DNA of 64,000 bases from Rhipidocladum racemiflorum. Its lineage: Eukaryota > Streptophyta > Magnoliopsida > Poales > Poaceae. The stretch lies in NCBI GenBank assembly GCA_036346355.1, contig CM070572.1, positions 39,593,944 to 39,657,943 of the forward strand, written 5' to 3'. Positions 11,727 to 23,300 of this stretch are shown here, one piece after another (the stretch's first letter is position 1; the number at the start of each line of letters is the position of its first letter). The translations under genes and the position numbers were made by a program. A model generated the notes under the pieces. The model was given only the letters and a program-made list of their open reading frames with translations, searched no databases and was not told the origin of the DNA.

Positions 11727-13943
11727 GTGATTAGATCAATGGATCGTTATTCGACAAAACCATGTGTGTTCGATGGTGTTGATTTTCAGTTTTGGAAGGC
11801 CAAGATGGAGGCGTTCATCCAAGCACAGGGCTTCACAATTTGGGAGAAGGTCTACAAGCCATATGAAGTCCTCGCAAACGACAACGTCAACGACACCAAT
11901 CGCACACACGTTGAAGCAAATAGCAAAGCGCGCAACTTGATCATCCAAGGCTTGGGACGCAGCGACTTTGATCGTGTGGTTCACCTTCGATCCGCATATG
12001 AGGTATGGAAATCTCTTTGTGATTACCATGAGGGTTCTAACACTGTCAAAGAGGTTCGCCAAGATATTTACAAAAGGAATACATGCGTTTTGAGATGAAA
12101 CCTAGTGAATCAGAGATGACTTCTTTGCACGTTTCAATAAAATTCTTAGCAATCTCGTCTTTGTTGGAGTTAGCTACACCGATGCTGAAAATGCTCGACA
12201 ATTGCTTAGTGCTTTGGACATGTCGGTGTGGGAGATGAAAGTAACATCTATACAAGAATCTACTACCATGAGCACACTCACATTAGATGTTCTTTACTCT
12301 AAGTTGAAAACTCATGAGTTGGATGTTCTTACCAGAAGGGTAACATTAAATCAATTGCTTTGATCTCTAACCCTAACATGTCAAATGCAAATTCTTCTTC
12401 TAGCTTTGCCTTGTCTTCCATGTCTTCTTTAACAGATGAGCAACTTGAAGAGTTTCCTGAAGAAAATCTGGCACTACTCTCTTCTCGCTTTAACAAAGCT
12501 TTGCGTAATGTGAGAATGAGAAAGAGAGGTAGTCCTCCAAGATGCTATGAGTGTGGTGACCTCAACCATATTCGCACAAATTGTCCTAAGCTTGCAGAAA
12601 ACATCAAAGGAGGAGAAGGACAACAACGATGTAAGGAATGAGAAGAAAAGGTTCTCGTCAAATGATAGGAAGAAGAAGAGCTTCATCAACCGCAAGGTGG
12701 TTCACTGAGTTCTTTCCGCTCTTGAACAAGTCAATTTGAGCGATGTGGACTCGGAGAGCAGCGAAGATGATGCAACTCCAAGCAAGCATGATTTGATAGG
12801 ATTATGTCTCATGGCAAGCAGCAAGGATAGCTTCACTGAGGGCGACCACGCAAAGAATCGCAATGAGGTAGATCCCTCTTATGATGAATTAGCTATTGCT
12901 GTTGCTCGTCTTGGAAAATTGCTTGACAAACGTGATAAGAAAATTAAGAAACATGATTTCATTATTGAATCATTGAATGCTGAAATTGCTAGACTTAAGA
13001 CTTTGATTCCTAGAGATGATACTTGCAAATCATGTGACTTAATTTACAATGAGCTCACCTTGCTTAGGAAAGAACATGCTCTTTTGTTGCATCTAAATGA
13101 GAAAATGAGAAACATGTTGTACATGCTAGCTGTTCAATCGATGATTTGCATAGTTCAACTTCTTGTTCTAAATGCTCAACTCTTGAATTAAAATTGAAAG
13201 ATGCAAATGCTAGGGTTTCTCAATTAATCGATAATTTGCTTTCACATGAAATTCTCTCATGCTCAACTTGTCGCAAGCAAAAGGAAAAGTAGATGTTCCT
13301 GCAATAATTGTTTAACTCTTGCTAAGAAAGTTGATTACTTGCAAAATTCTTTGGAACGTTTCACTAATGGCAAGAAGAAGTTGAACATGATTTTGGATCA
13401 ATCTAAGGTTAGCACAAACAAGAGAGGTTTAGGTTTTGATCCTTATGCCACATATGAAACTAAACCTCGTGATCGTTGTTCAGGCTCCTTGCAAAATTGA
13501 GTTATCTAATGAGCCTAAGAAAATTGCTTTTCAATCTGCTGGTTTTTTATCTTCTACTATGATGAATGCAAAATGTGCTTTTACTGTTAAAGCTAAACAT
13601 CATGTCAAGTACACTTGCACTCATTGTGGTAGAGATGGACACTTAGTAGATTTTTGCTTTAGACTAGCCAAACAGCAAAAGAAGGAAAGAACAAAGGCTA
13701 GGTCAAATTTCAACGAAGCACATTTTTATGCGCCTAGAGTGATGAAAACACCTTCTGTTCCTACAAACATGGGAAAAGGCAAATCTGATTTTGTGCATAA
13801 AAATTATCGTGTTGTGCCTATCATTGTGCGTCGTTTGTCTCAAGATCGATTCCCAAAAATCTCATTCCTAACCCCAGATCGAGACCTCGACATGTTTTGT
13901 TGCTATGTAGGCTTCTCGCGCGAGGAAGGAGAACATATGGCTA
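11727..13943 (+). pseudogene. gag: Gag of inner copia element, frameshifted
   Basis: Starts MDRYSTKP at 11727 with an N-terminal copia Gag segment (FDGVDFQFWKAKMEAFI). The reading frame is lost after 12098, recovered at 12360-12641 and 12736-13191, and lost again before 13246 and 13436. A CCHC knuckle (CYECGDLNHIRTNC) is near 12541-12582 and a second Cys/His motif (CTHCGRDGHLVDFC) near 13615-13660. At least four frame changes make it non-functional as written. Several breaks could be base-call indels rather than true mutations. Confidence 0.8.
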
Positions 13944-16900
13944 GTGGATTCCGGATGCTCACGCCACATGTCCGGTAATAAGAATTGGTTCTCCTCCCTC
14001 ACTCGTGCATCTCGTGCTGAAAGTGTTACTTTTGGAGATGTTTCTTCCTCTTCTGTTGTGGCAAAAGGTACAATAAAGGTAAGTGACAAGTTTATGTTCA
14101 AAGATGTGGCTCTTGTTGAAAATTTGAAATATAACTTGCTTTCTGTCTCACAAATGCTTGATGAAGATCTTGAGATAAGCTTTAAGAAAAATGAATGCAA
14201 AGTGCTAGATGCTTCAGGTGATCTTGTGTTCAAAATTTCTCGTTTTGGAAGAGTCTTTAAAGCTGATTTTGATGCATCACCTTCTTCTAAGCATAGGTGT
14301 CTAATCGCCAATGTTTCTAAAGATTTATTCTTTTGGCATCGTAGACTTGGTCATGTTGGTTTTGATCATCTTACTCGTATAAGTGGTTTAAATCTTATAC
14401 GTGGCTTGCCTAAGCTTAAGAGTGATAGCAATCTAGTATGTTCTTCTTGTAGACATGGTAAGATGATTGCAGGTTCACATCCACCTCTTACCATGGTGAT
14501 GACAAACGCTCCAGGACAGCTTCTACATCTTGATACAGTTGGACCATCTCGAGTTCAATCCTTTGGAGGCAAATGGTATGTGCTTGTGATTGTTGATGAT
14601 TTTTCTAGATACTCTTGGGTATACTTTATGGCATCTAAGGATGAGGCTTTTAGTCATTTTAGAAGTCTTGTTCTTAGGCTTTCTATTGATCATCCAGGAG
14701 CTCTCAAAGCTATTAGAAGTGATAATGGAACTGAATTCAAAAATGCTTCTTTTAATCACTTTTGTACTGAAAAAGGAATTGATCATCAATTTTCATCACC
14801 TAGAGTGCCTCAACGGAATGGTGTAGTTGAAAGGAAAAACAGAACATTGGTTGAGATGGCTAGAACCATGTTAGATGAACATCACACTCCTAGGAACTTT
14901 TGGGCTGAAGCTATTTCAATCGCTTGTTATGTTTCAAACCGTGTGTTTTTGAGATCAAAATTGGGTAAGACTCCATATGAGCTTCGGTTTGGACATAGAC
15001 CTTCTGCTTCTCACTTTCGAGTTTTTGGATGCAAATGCTTTGTCTTGAAATCTGAAATCTTGATAAATTTGAAGCTAGATCAATGGATGGCTTTTTCCTT
15101 GGATATCCTGCTCATACTGTGGCTATCGTGTGCTTGTTTTGGAGACTAACAAAATTGTGGAAACTTGTGAAGTTACTTTTGATGAGGCTAGTCCAGGCAC
15201 TAGTCCAAGTGATGCAGTGCAGACGCATATGTTCAGGGGGAGAAAATCTTTGAAGATAATGATGATGTTGAAGATGAGGTCTTGACTATTTCTAATGCAC
15301 AACAAGTCAGTAGCACCTTTGGCACCTACTACTACATCACCTACAGCTAACCATCCTCAAGCTACAACATCATCTCAGACATGCTGAAAATGAAGAAGGA
15401 GAAGGAGAAGTCTCAAAAGCCAATGCTCCCTTGCACATTCGTAAAATGCATCCATCTGAACAAATGATTGGAGACCTAAATGAGAGAGTCACTCGATCCA
15501 GGTTTATTCATTCGACACTCATACTCATTCTCGCTTTAGTTGCTTCCTTTGAACCCAAAGATATATCTCATGCATTATCTGACGAATCTTGGATCAATGC
15601 CATGCATGAAGAATTAGAGAATTTTGAACGAAATAAAGTTTGAAAACTTGTCTCACCACCTCCAGATTTTAATGTTATTGGAACTAGATGGGTTTTCAAA
15701 AATAAACAAAGTGAGGATGGTGTTGTTGTTAGAAACAAGGCTAGATTGGTTGCTCAAGGTTACACTCAAATTGAAGGCTTAGATTTTGATGAAACCTTTG
15801 CTCCTGTTGCTAGAATTGAAGCCATTAGAATCCTTTTAGCTTTTGCTGCATCCAAAGGTTTCAAATTGTATCAAATGGATGTGAAAAGTGCTTTTCTGAA
15901 TGGCTACATAAATGAGGAGGTTTATGTCAAGCAACCACCTGGTTTTGAAAATCCAAAGTTTCCAAATCATGTGTTCAAACTAACAAAAGCTTTGTATGGT
16001 TTGAAACAAGCCCCTAGAGCATGGTATGATAGGCTAAAAACCTTTTACTTGAAAAGGGCTTTTTAATGGGAAAGGTTGACAAAACTCTCTTTTACTCAAG
16101 CAAGGCAATGATCAACTATTCGCTCAGATTTATGTTGATGATATTATCTTTGGTGGTTCATCTCATGTTTTAGTGTCTGAAGTTTTGTAAACAATGAGGA
16201 AGGAGTTTGAGATGAGTATGATGGGTGAGTTGACATACTTTTTGGGATTTCAAATCAAGCAAACGAAGGATGGTACTTTTGTGCATCAAAGCAAATATAC
16301 AAGAGACTTGCTACATCGTTTTGGGATGGAAAACAAAGAAGCCGATCATGACACCTATGGAGAGCACTTGCGCACTTGACCCTCGATGAAGATGGTGAGC
16401 CGGTTGATCAAAAGGAATATAGAAGCATGATAGGTTCACTTTTGTACCTCAATGCATCAAGGCCGGATATACAATTTGCTGTGTGCTTGTGTGCTCGTTT
16501 TCAAGCTTCCCCACGTGCTTCACATCGACAAGTCACAAAAGGATTTTCGTATCTTCATGGAACTCAAGATTTTGGCATTTGGCTTTCTGCTTCCTCATGC
16601 ATTAGTTTGAGATCTTTTTCTGATGCTGATTTTGGAGGATGTAGAATTGATAGGAAGAGCACTTCTGGTTCATGTCACTTCTTGGGAAATTCTCTCATTG
16701 CATGGTCATCTAGAAAGCAATCTTCATTTGCACAATCAACTGCTGAATCTGAATTTGTGGTCTTTGCTAGTTGTTGTTCTCAAATTCTTTGGATAGTAGC
16801 TACACTTAAAGATTATGGGGTTATTTTGGATAGTGTTCCTCTTACGTGTGATAACACTAGTGCAATTTGCATTGCTAAGAACCCTGTGCAACATTCAAGA

Positions 16901-17083
16901 ACAAAACATATTGACATCAGATTTCACTTTCTTAGAGATCATGTTGAAAAAGGCAACATTGTGCTTCATCATGTGGATACTGAACATCAATTGGCAGACA
17001 TTTTTACAAAACCTTTGTCTTCTTCTCGTTTTGCTTTTATTCGGGGAGAACTTGGGATTGTTCATCCAATGGGTTTGTTTTGA
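13944..17083 (+). pseudogene. pol: Pol of inner copia element, frameshifted
   Basis: Protease motif DSGCSRHMSG begins near 13947. Integrase zinc finger and core (LHLDTVGP, SDNGTEF, NGVVERKNRT) run intact to about 15050. Breaks follow near 15060-15430. RT segments are at 15431-15643 (in-frame TGA 15641-15643 where a Trp codon is expected) and 15746-16066. A YVDD region lies near 16130 in another frame. RT end and RNase H are at 16194-17083, with one more frame change near 16376. All copia pol domains are present in the right order, but at least five disruptions exist. RNase H ends at TGA 17081-17083, directly followed by GGGGGAG. Confidence 0.85.
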
Positions 17084-18160
17084 GGGGGAGTTTCCTTGCC
17101 AAGTTCTTTCACTTGATGAGCTCACTTTATCATATTTCTTTATATGTTATGTAATTGAGCTAATATATGATAATCTAATTGTCTCATTTGAACTAAAAAT
17201 AACATTGCGGAATTCCTTGGTTTGATTGCCTATAGCTAAATACTCTGTGATATCTTACTCTTCTAGGCTTGATATTGAATCTTCTTGACAAATTTGGGCT
17301 ATGAAGCAAGTGTGTTTTCAGCTTTACTCTTTCAAAAGACCTTTTAATCTCCTTGCATGTTTACAATCAAAAAATAAAGGAAAAGGGAATCAGTTTAAAA
17401 AAGGGTTGTTAAAAGCAAAAACCTCAAGTTATGTGCTTCAGGATGCTTTCCCTAAAAGATAAGATGTATGCTTCAAGCATGCCATTCCCTCAAAAGACAA
17501 GATGTATGCTTCAAGCATGCCACTCCAAAGAAATAAAAGAAGTATGCTTCAAGCATGCCACATGCAATTTATTGTTTAAAGATTAAATTGGTCTACTAGA
17601 TTGGAGTTGAAACTACTTGCTCGCCCTAAGTTGTTAGTTGCTTCAATTTTTAAAGCCTTGCTTTTTCTGCTAAGATTTTGCTTAGTACTTGGCTATAGTT
17701 GACTAAATTGAGGTTGAGATGCATGTCATTCCCTAACTTGTTAAAATCACATCAAGATCATGTATTTTGCATATTATGTGATATATAAGGTTATATGATC
17801 GAATGAGCTCATCTTTTCCTATCTTGGCACTTCCTTGTTTCTTTTTGTGAAATCATTGTTTCAGAATAATTTTGAACATGTTTTCTCTTTTGTACTCTTG
17901 ATGAATCCATTGTCAAAGGGGGAGAGAAATTTGGGAATCATTGAAAAATTTAAGAAAAAAGGGAGTTGTGTTTAGTTTTTTTTGGCACAATGCAAATTCA
18001 CACACAAATTCTTTATAAGGGGGAGATTTTGTTTAGCATTTTGGTCAAAGGGGTAAATATGTGTTTTCTCTTTTTGGTCCGTGATCCTTTGAAATTCAAA
18101 ATCTTTGTAAAGTGAATGCCAAATGTTCAATTCTAAGTGGTGTTGCCAATGTTTTCATCA
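17084..18160 (+). other. post-pol spacer of inner element
   Basis: Non-coding, AT-rich. At 17450-17565 there are three copies of a ~50-bp unit around the palindrome ATGCTTCAAGCAT. Purine tracts containing GGGGGAG recur at about 17083, 17918 and 18019, before the true PPT. No ORF comparable to the accessory ORF of the outer element is present. Confidence 0.7.
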
Positions 18161-18170
18161 AGGGGGAGAT
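18161..18170 (+). other. polypurine tract of inner element
   Basis: AGGGGGAGAT directly before the TG of the 3' LTR; primes plus-strand DNA synthesis. Confidence 0.85.
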
Positions 18171-20018
18171 TGTGAAATCATGTGCTGAAAAATTGGCTTA
18201 GAATTAAATTTGCTAATTGTGTTTTTTCATTTGTTTCGTCAATTTGACAAGAAAGCAGTAAGTTTCGCTTTGGCGCGGACCAAACTTATAGAAAAGCAGT
18301 AAGTTTCCCTGTACAATGCACCAACTTTTTTGGTTCTTTGTAAACTTGCTTTTGACAACCTCATTCTTCCATGTACAATGCACCAACTTTTTTGGTCCGT
18401 CAGAAATGTGCTTTTGAAGGTTGTTGTGCTGCACCAAGTTATTGAAAAAGCAGTAAGTTTTACATATGCGACGGACCAAGTTTTTGGGTCCGTCGTGGAC
18501 GTGTTTTTCAGATCATGTTTAACTCAATTTTACAAGAAACCAAGAAGTTTTGCATGTACAACGGACCAAGTTTTTGGAGTGCCGTGAACGGCTTTTGAGG
18601 ATTGTTTTCGCGTGTACAACAGATCGATTTTGTTGGTCCGTCAGAACGTGTTTTCGCCGAAATGATTTCTTTTTGGAACCGAGAGTTTCGCTTGTACAAC
18701 GGACCGATTTTGTTGGTCCGTCGTGAATGGACTTTTTCTAGGGTTTTTGATTTTGGTCCGTTGTAAACGTGTTTTGCTCGGTTTGGATGTTTTGCAAGAT
18801 TTGAAATGGTTTGAATTTGAGATTATGAAATTTGTGATGATTTCATGATACTTGTTTTGAAGTGGACTTTATGCAATGCTCATGTGAGTAGTTGTATGGA
18901 TTGACTTTGAGTCAAGTCGTGGACTTGTGCTCGGATTTGTTTCGTGGTTTGTTCATGTGCAGGTATTGCTCGAAGACGAATGTGGTCGATGACGGGACCG
19001 GAACTAGGTTCATGGAGGAACTGAGGTTCGGGACTAGGTTCAGGAGGAACTGAGGTCTTGGTGGTCAAGGATGTCATGCGGGACGTTCGGGCTAAGAGAA
19101 TGGTGCACATGAAGAATGGTTAGTCACGTGAGAATGGCAGGAGGTCATTCGCGTGCAAAGTGTTAGTCACGTAAGTATGGCAGGTGGCCATACGCGTGCA
19201 AAGTGTTAGTCACGTGAGTATGATAGGGTTGCCATACGCGTGCAAGAGTTGTACTCGGCCAGGTTGGGCCAAATAGAGTTGTGTTGGATACAGATTCCTT
19301 CTAGGGAATAGGAATTGTATTCAGAACTCCTTGTGGGTTGGTCCTTTAAATAGGAGGGGTTGTCTCCTGTTGAAGGGTATCCAACCAAGTAGAGCTGAGC
19401 GCATCAAGCTTTGAGCTTGGTTTTAGGGTTTGTACTCTTTTGATGAGAGTATTTTAGACAAGAAATAAAGATCAATTCTTCCAATATTTTTATGCTCTGA
19501 TAACCTCGTCGCTACGTTGTTTTCTGCTTTTGGTTCTTGTTTGCATGCTTGTTCTAGTTCTAGATTGGTTTTTGTTCTTTAAGTTTTATCTTGATTTGAT
19601 CCATCAAAAACCTCTCTAGGGTATTGATCTAATATTTCTCAAAGTCTAGTTGATTAATCTTTTGTCGTTCTTGTTTAATCTTGAAGTTTTGATTAGATTG
19701 ATTCTCGTCAAGTTCTGGATCAGCAAGCTTGCGAAGCTTATAACTTTTGATCCGTAAGTCCGATCGAGCTGATTCTTTTTGGGTTCGATTCGTATTGGAA
19801 TCTAGTTTCTTGTGTCCAAATTTCAGATCGTTTCGACGGTTGGATCTCTGGGAATTCTCGTTTTACCAAACCTCTGTCATTCTGTTTTTGTCGAAAACGA
19901 GGCAATTATTTGGTTCTGTTTTGGGGTGAACTTTTAATAGGTCAAGAATTTGGTTTTAGCTTCCGCACAATCATTCACCCCCCCTCTGATTGCTATATTC
20001 GTATACTTCGATCCTACA
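18171..20018 (+). repeat. 3' LTR of inner copia element
   Basis: 1848 bp, TGTGAAATCATG to CGATCCTACA, followed by target duplication GCGTG (20019-20023). Confidence 0.93.
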
Positions 20019-20023
20019 GCGTG

Positions 20024-20330
20024 CTTCGACTAGAGGTGCTGCCTCCTCCTCCTCCACTGCTCCTCCTGCTGCAGCCGCCAGTGGATCATCCTCCCCAATC
20101 CTCCGCGCTTTGAAGTCAATCTTTGTCCTGTGCAAGGGCAATGCAGCAGCGCACAAGAAGAACACCAAGAGACTGAAAGATATTCAGAGGCATTTAAATC
20201 TAGAGTGTTCAGAGGATGAGGATAGTGAAGAAGAAGTTGAGGATCCTTTTGCTCCAGCGCCTGCAGCTTCAGATGAGTCCGAGGACGATGAGGAGTCTGG
20301 CTCTGATGCTGCTTCCGAGGAGTCGGACTA

Positions 20331-20331
<1 letters not shown>
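20024..20331 (+). pseudogene. accessory ORF of outer copia element, 3' portion
   Basis: Continuation, in the correct reading frame, of the ORF interrupted at 9861. It encodes a serine/alanine-rich segment, then a basic stretch with AHKKNTKR, and a strongly acidic tail (runs of E, D and S) ending at TAG 20329-20331. The RG-rich start and acidic end of the whole ORF suggest nucleic-acid or chromatin contacts; that is inference. A (TC)n microsatellite follows at 20335-20364. Confidence 0.75.

Positions 20332-20334
<3 letters not shown>

Positions 20335-20364
<30 letters not shown>
20335..20364. repeat. (TC)n microsatellite
   Basis: Fifteen uninterrupted TC units just after the stop of the accessory ORF. 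Confidence 0.95.
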
Positions 20365-20366
<2 letters not shown>

Positions 20367-20761
20367 TTTCTCTTTTCTGGTGCTTGATGCCAAAGGGGGA
20401 GAAGAGAAAGCTTACCACCCTCCGTTTTATCATCCATCGCTTAGTTTCGTTTCCAAACTTTGTTATCATGTGAACTCGGGACTTGTTACTTGTTGCTTAT
20501 TGCCTTACTTATGCTATAATTGATGATTGCTACTCGTTTTATGGATGTTTTAATATTAATGGTTATTCAAATGTTAGCATTCATATTGTTCGTCTTATTA
20601 TATGCTCAGTTCTAGGGGGAGCTCCTGCAAAATTCCTTTCAAAATTGTGCATTCGCGATCTTTTCCTATTCAATGCACATCTTTAGGGGGAGCTAAACCT
20701 AGACTAATCTTTCATTATATCCTTTTCATTGTAAGCTTTAATCGGGTTGTCATCAATCACC

Positions 20762-20775
20762 AAAAAGGGGGAGAT
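20762..20775 (+). other. polypurine tract of outer element
   Basis: AAAAAGGGGGAGAT immediately before the TG of the 3' LTR. Related tracts occur upstream near 20393, 20610 and 20684. Confidence 0.85.
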
Positions 20776-22361
20776 TGAAAGTGCATCTAGGCCCCCAAAT
20801 TGGTTTTGGTTGATTAATGACAAGCGATTAAAGAGACTAATGTCTTCAATGAGCTTATGAGCAGGTAAAAGGTTCAATGTGAGATCGTCTACATGCGATG
20901 GATACCCTCAAACAAGATTACGCGAGTAAAACGGCATTACGCTTGTATTTTCTATGTTTTGTGTCGTAGGAATGCCGTACTATTAAGAGAGATGCATCGT
21001 AAATGATCTAGGATGGTCTCTATGCTAAGATGAATGCTACTTTATTTGTTGTTGAGACCCTAAGTCACCGCGCATGCACCGGAATGTGTTTTTATCAAAG
21101 TTCAAGTCGGACATTCCGATATTATATCGGAAGTTCCGATGTGACCGGACATTCCGATGTGCATGCTTGCTTCAGTCCGATGCGTGGTAGATGCATCGGA
21201 AGTTCCGATATTTTCGATCGGAAGTTCCGATACGTTGCTAATGCTTTCTAGGTTGCTCTCTGGAAATATCGGAAGTTCCGATATTTGACATCGGAAGTTC
21301 CGATGTGTTCAAACCTGAAAAAGGGAGCTCTCTGGAATTATCGGACACTCCGATATATTAGATCGGACATTCCGATGTTAAGTCGGAAGTTCCGATGTTT
21401 ATATCGGACAGTCCGATATGGACTTAGAAGCATTTGTCGAGGTGCTTTTCTGGGAACATCGGACATTCCGATGTTTGTATCGGAAGTTCCGATGCACCTT
21501 CTTCGACAGTTGAAGTGCGCTCGAGTTCTGATTGTTTGCACATATCGGACATTTCGATGTTGATATCGGAAGTTCCGATATGCAGTTGAGTGGGTGTATA
21601 ATGGCTAGTTTTTGCAAGAAACTATAAATACCCCACTCCTCTTTCTTTTGAGAGTGACACACTCTTGTTGGCAGAACTCTAGAGCACCTTGAGCACCTTC
21701 TAGCTTTCTATTGAGTCCTCCTCTTTGATCTTAGGGATCATCTAGAGAGTGAGGACAATAGTTGAGATCTAGAGTTTGAAGTGAAAAGCAAGTGTCATTC
21801 ATCTCGAGCTTAAGAGTGTTCCTCCAAGATCGTTCAACGGTGTATTTGTTTCTCTTAGAGATTGAAGGACTCCTAGACGGCTAGGTGTCGATCACGAGCT
21901 CCCAAGGATTGTGGGACGCCGTGAGAAGTTTGTGAAGGCCGGCTCCGCCTCCGAAAGGAAAGGAACCAATAGTGGAACCAAGCCTCAAGTGTGACCGAGG
22001 TTTGGGAAGAAAGGGTTGGAAAAGACCCGGCTCTTTGGAGCCTCCTCAACGGAGACGTAGGATTCCCTCAAGAATCCGAACTCTGGGAACAATTCCGTGT
22101 CTTTACTTCTTTAGTTAAACTTGTTTCCTTATTTAGTTGATATAACGTTCTTAGATTGCATCTCAAGTTCATTACTCTCAGTTATTAATTGTCCGTGTCT
22201 AAAGTCGATCGGACATTCCGAACTGGTATCGGAAGTTCCGATTATATCGGAAGTTCCGATCCAATACCGGAAGTTCCGATACTCTTTCCGCTGCGACAAA
22301 TTTAGTTTAAATTTTAAATTGCCTATTCACCCCCCCTCTAGGCAACTTTCTCATCTTTTCA
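20776..22361 (+). repeat. 3' LTR of outer copia element
   Basis: 1586 bp, with the same palindrome array (21106-21593 and about 22208-22280) and TATA box (21623-21630) as the 5' LTR. It is followed by target duplication TCTAG at 22362-22366. Confidence 0.95.
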
Positions 22362-22366
22362 TCTAG

Positions 22367-23300
22367 CCCGAACGTCCCGCATGACATCCTTGACCACCAA
22401 GACCTCGGTTCCTCCCTGAACCTAGTCCCAAACCTCAGTTCCTTCATGAACCTAGTTCCGGTCCCGTCATCGACCACGTTCGCCCTCGAGCAACACCTGC
22501 ACATGAACAAACCACAAAATGATTCCGAGCACAAGTCCACAACTTGACTCAACATTAGTCCATGCAAATACTCACACGAGCATTGCATAAGTTCAAAGCA
22601 TGCATTATGAAATTCAAACAAATTTTATAACTACAGATCAATCACCAAACAACTTTCAAAATCACAAGAATCAACCTCGAGCAAAAAACCATTCACGCCG
22701 GACCAAACATCGGTCCGACGCAGCTCACGACGGACCAAATATTTGGTCTGGCGTACATGCGAAAGTCTCGGTTCAATTCAAAGCAAACATGTTCAAAAAC
22801 ACGTTCACGACGGACTAAAGGAAATCAGTCCGGCGTACATGCGAAATCAAACCTCAAAATGCCGTTCACGAAGGACCAAAGAAATTGGTCCGACGTAAAT
22901 GTAAAACTTACTGTTTTTGAAGAATTTGGTCCAGCACAAAATCATTTAAACCACGTTCATAGCGAACCAAAGAAAAAAAAGTCCGGCGTACATGCGAATT
23001 TCACAGCGCAAAATCTTGTTAACCACGGACCATAATTTTGGTCCGGCGCAAAAGGAAATTTGGTCTAGCGTCAATGTACAAACTTACTGTTTTTTGGAAA
23101 CTTTGATCCGGTGCAAATGACCCCAAATACATGTTCATGGTGTACCAAAAAGTTTGGTTCGACGCAAACATAAAAACGGTCCGATGCCAATGCGAAACTT
23201 ACTGGTTTGGAAATTCGGTTCAGCACAGAAGAGAAACACATGCACGTGCACATTTTGCAAATTTAATTCTTAAACCAATTTTTCAGCACATGATTTTACA
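22367..23300 (-). mobile_element. right piece of an old inverted LTR of the inner element's family
   Basis: The minus strand matches the inner LTR from its 5' end (TGTAAAATCATGTGCTGAAAA at 23300 leftward) to about LTR position 930. With 626-672 it makes roughly the first 980 bp of one LTR. It is clearly more diverged than the two inner LTRs, as expected for an older copy. The other half of the LTR is missing or lies beyond the hAT element at the left edge. Confidence 0.85.

Larger units (their letters stand above)
9862..20018 (+). mobile_element. inner (nested) Ty1-copia LTR retrotransposon
   Basis: Inserted in the accessory ORF of the outer element, in the same orientation. Target duplication GCGTG is at 9857-9861 and 20019-20023. 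LTRs of 1825 bp (9862-11686) and 1848 bp (18171-20018) start TGTGAAATCATG and end ATCCTACA. PBS and PPT are both present. The 10.2 kb element carries recognisable but heavily frameshifted gag and pol. Its LTR family is the same as the old inverted LTR at 22367-23300. Lineage is probably also SIRE/Maximus-like, judged from length and spacer. Confidence 0.95.
673..22361 (+). mobile_element. outer Ty1-copia LTR retrotransposon, complete, with nested insertion
   Basis: Both ends are defined. LTRs of 1604 and 1586 bp begin TG and end CA, with a perfect 5-bp target duplication TCTAG (668-672 and 22362-22366). A primer-binding site follows the 5' LTR and a polypurine tract precedes the 3' LTR. Order: LTR, gag, pol (PR-INT-RT-RNaseH, the copia order), palindrome-rich spacer, accessory ORF, PPT, LTR. 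Without the 10.2 kb inner element it would be about 11.5 kb. Long LTRs plus an ORF downstream of pol fit the SIRE/Maximus lineage; this assignment is inferred. Hand comparison of the LTRs shows about 17 substitutions and one 18-bp indel, so it is young. Confidence 0.95.
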
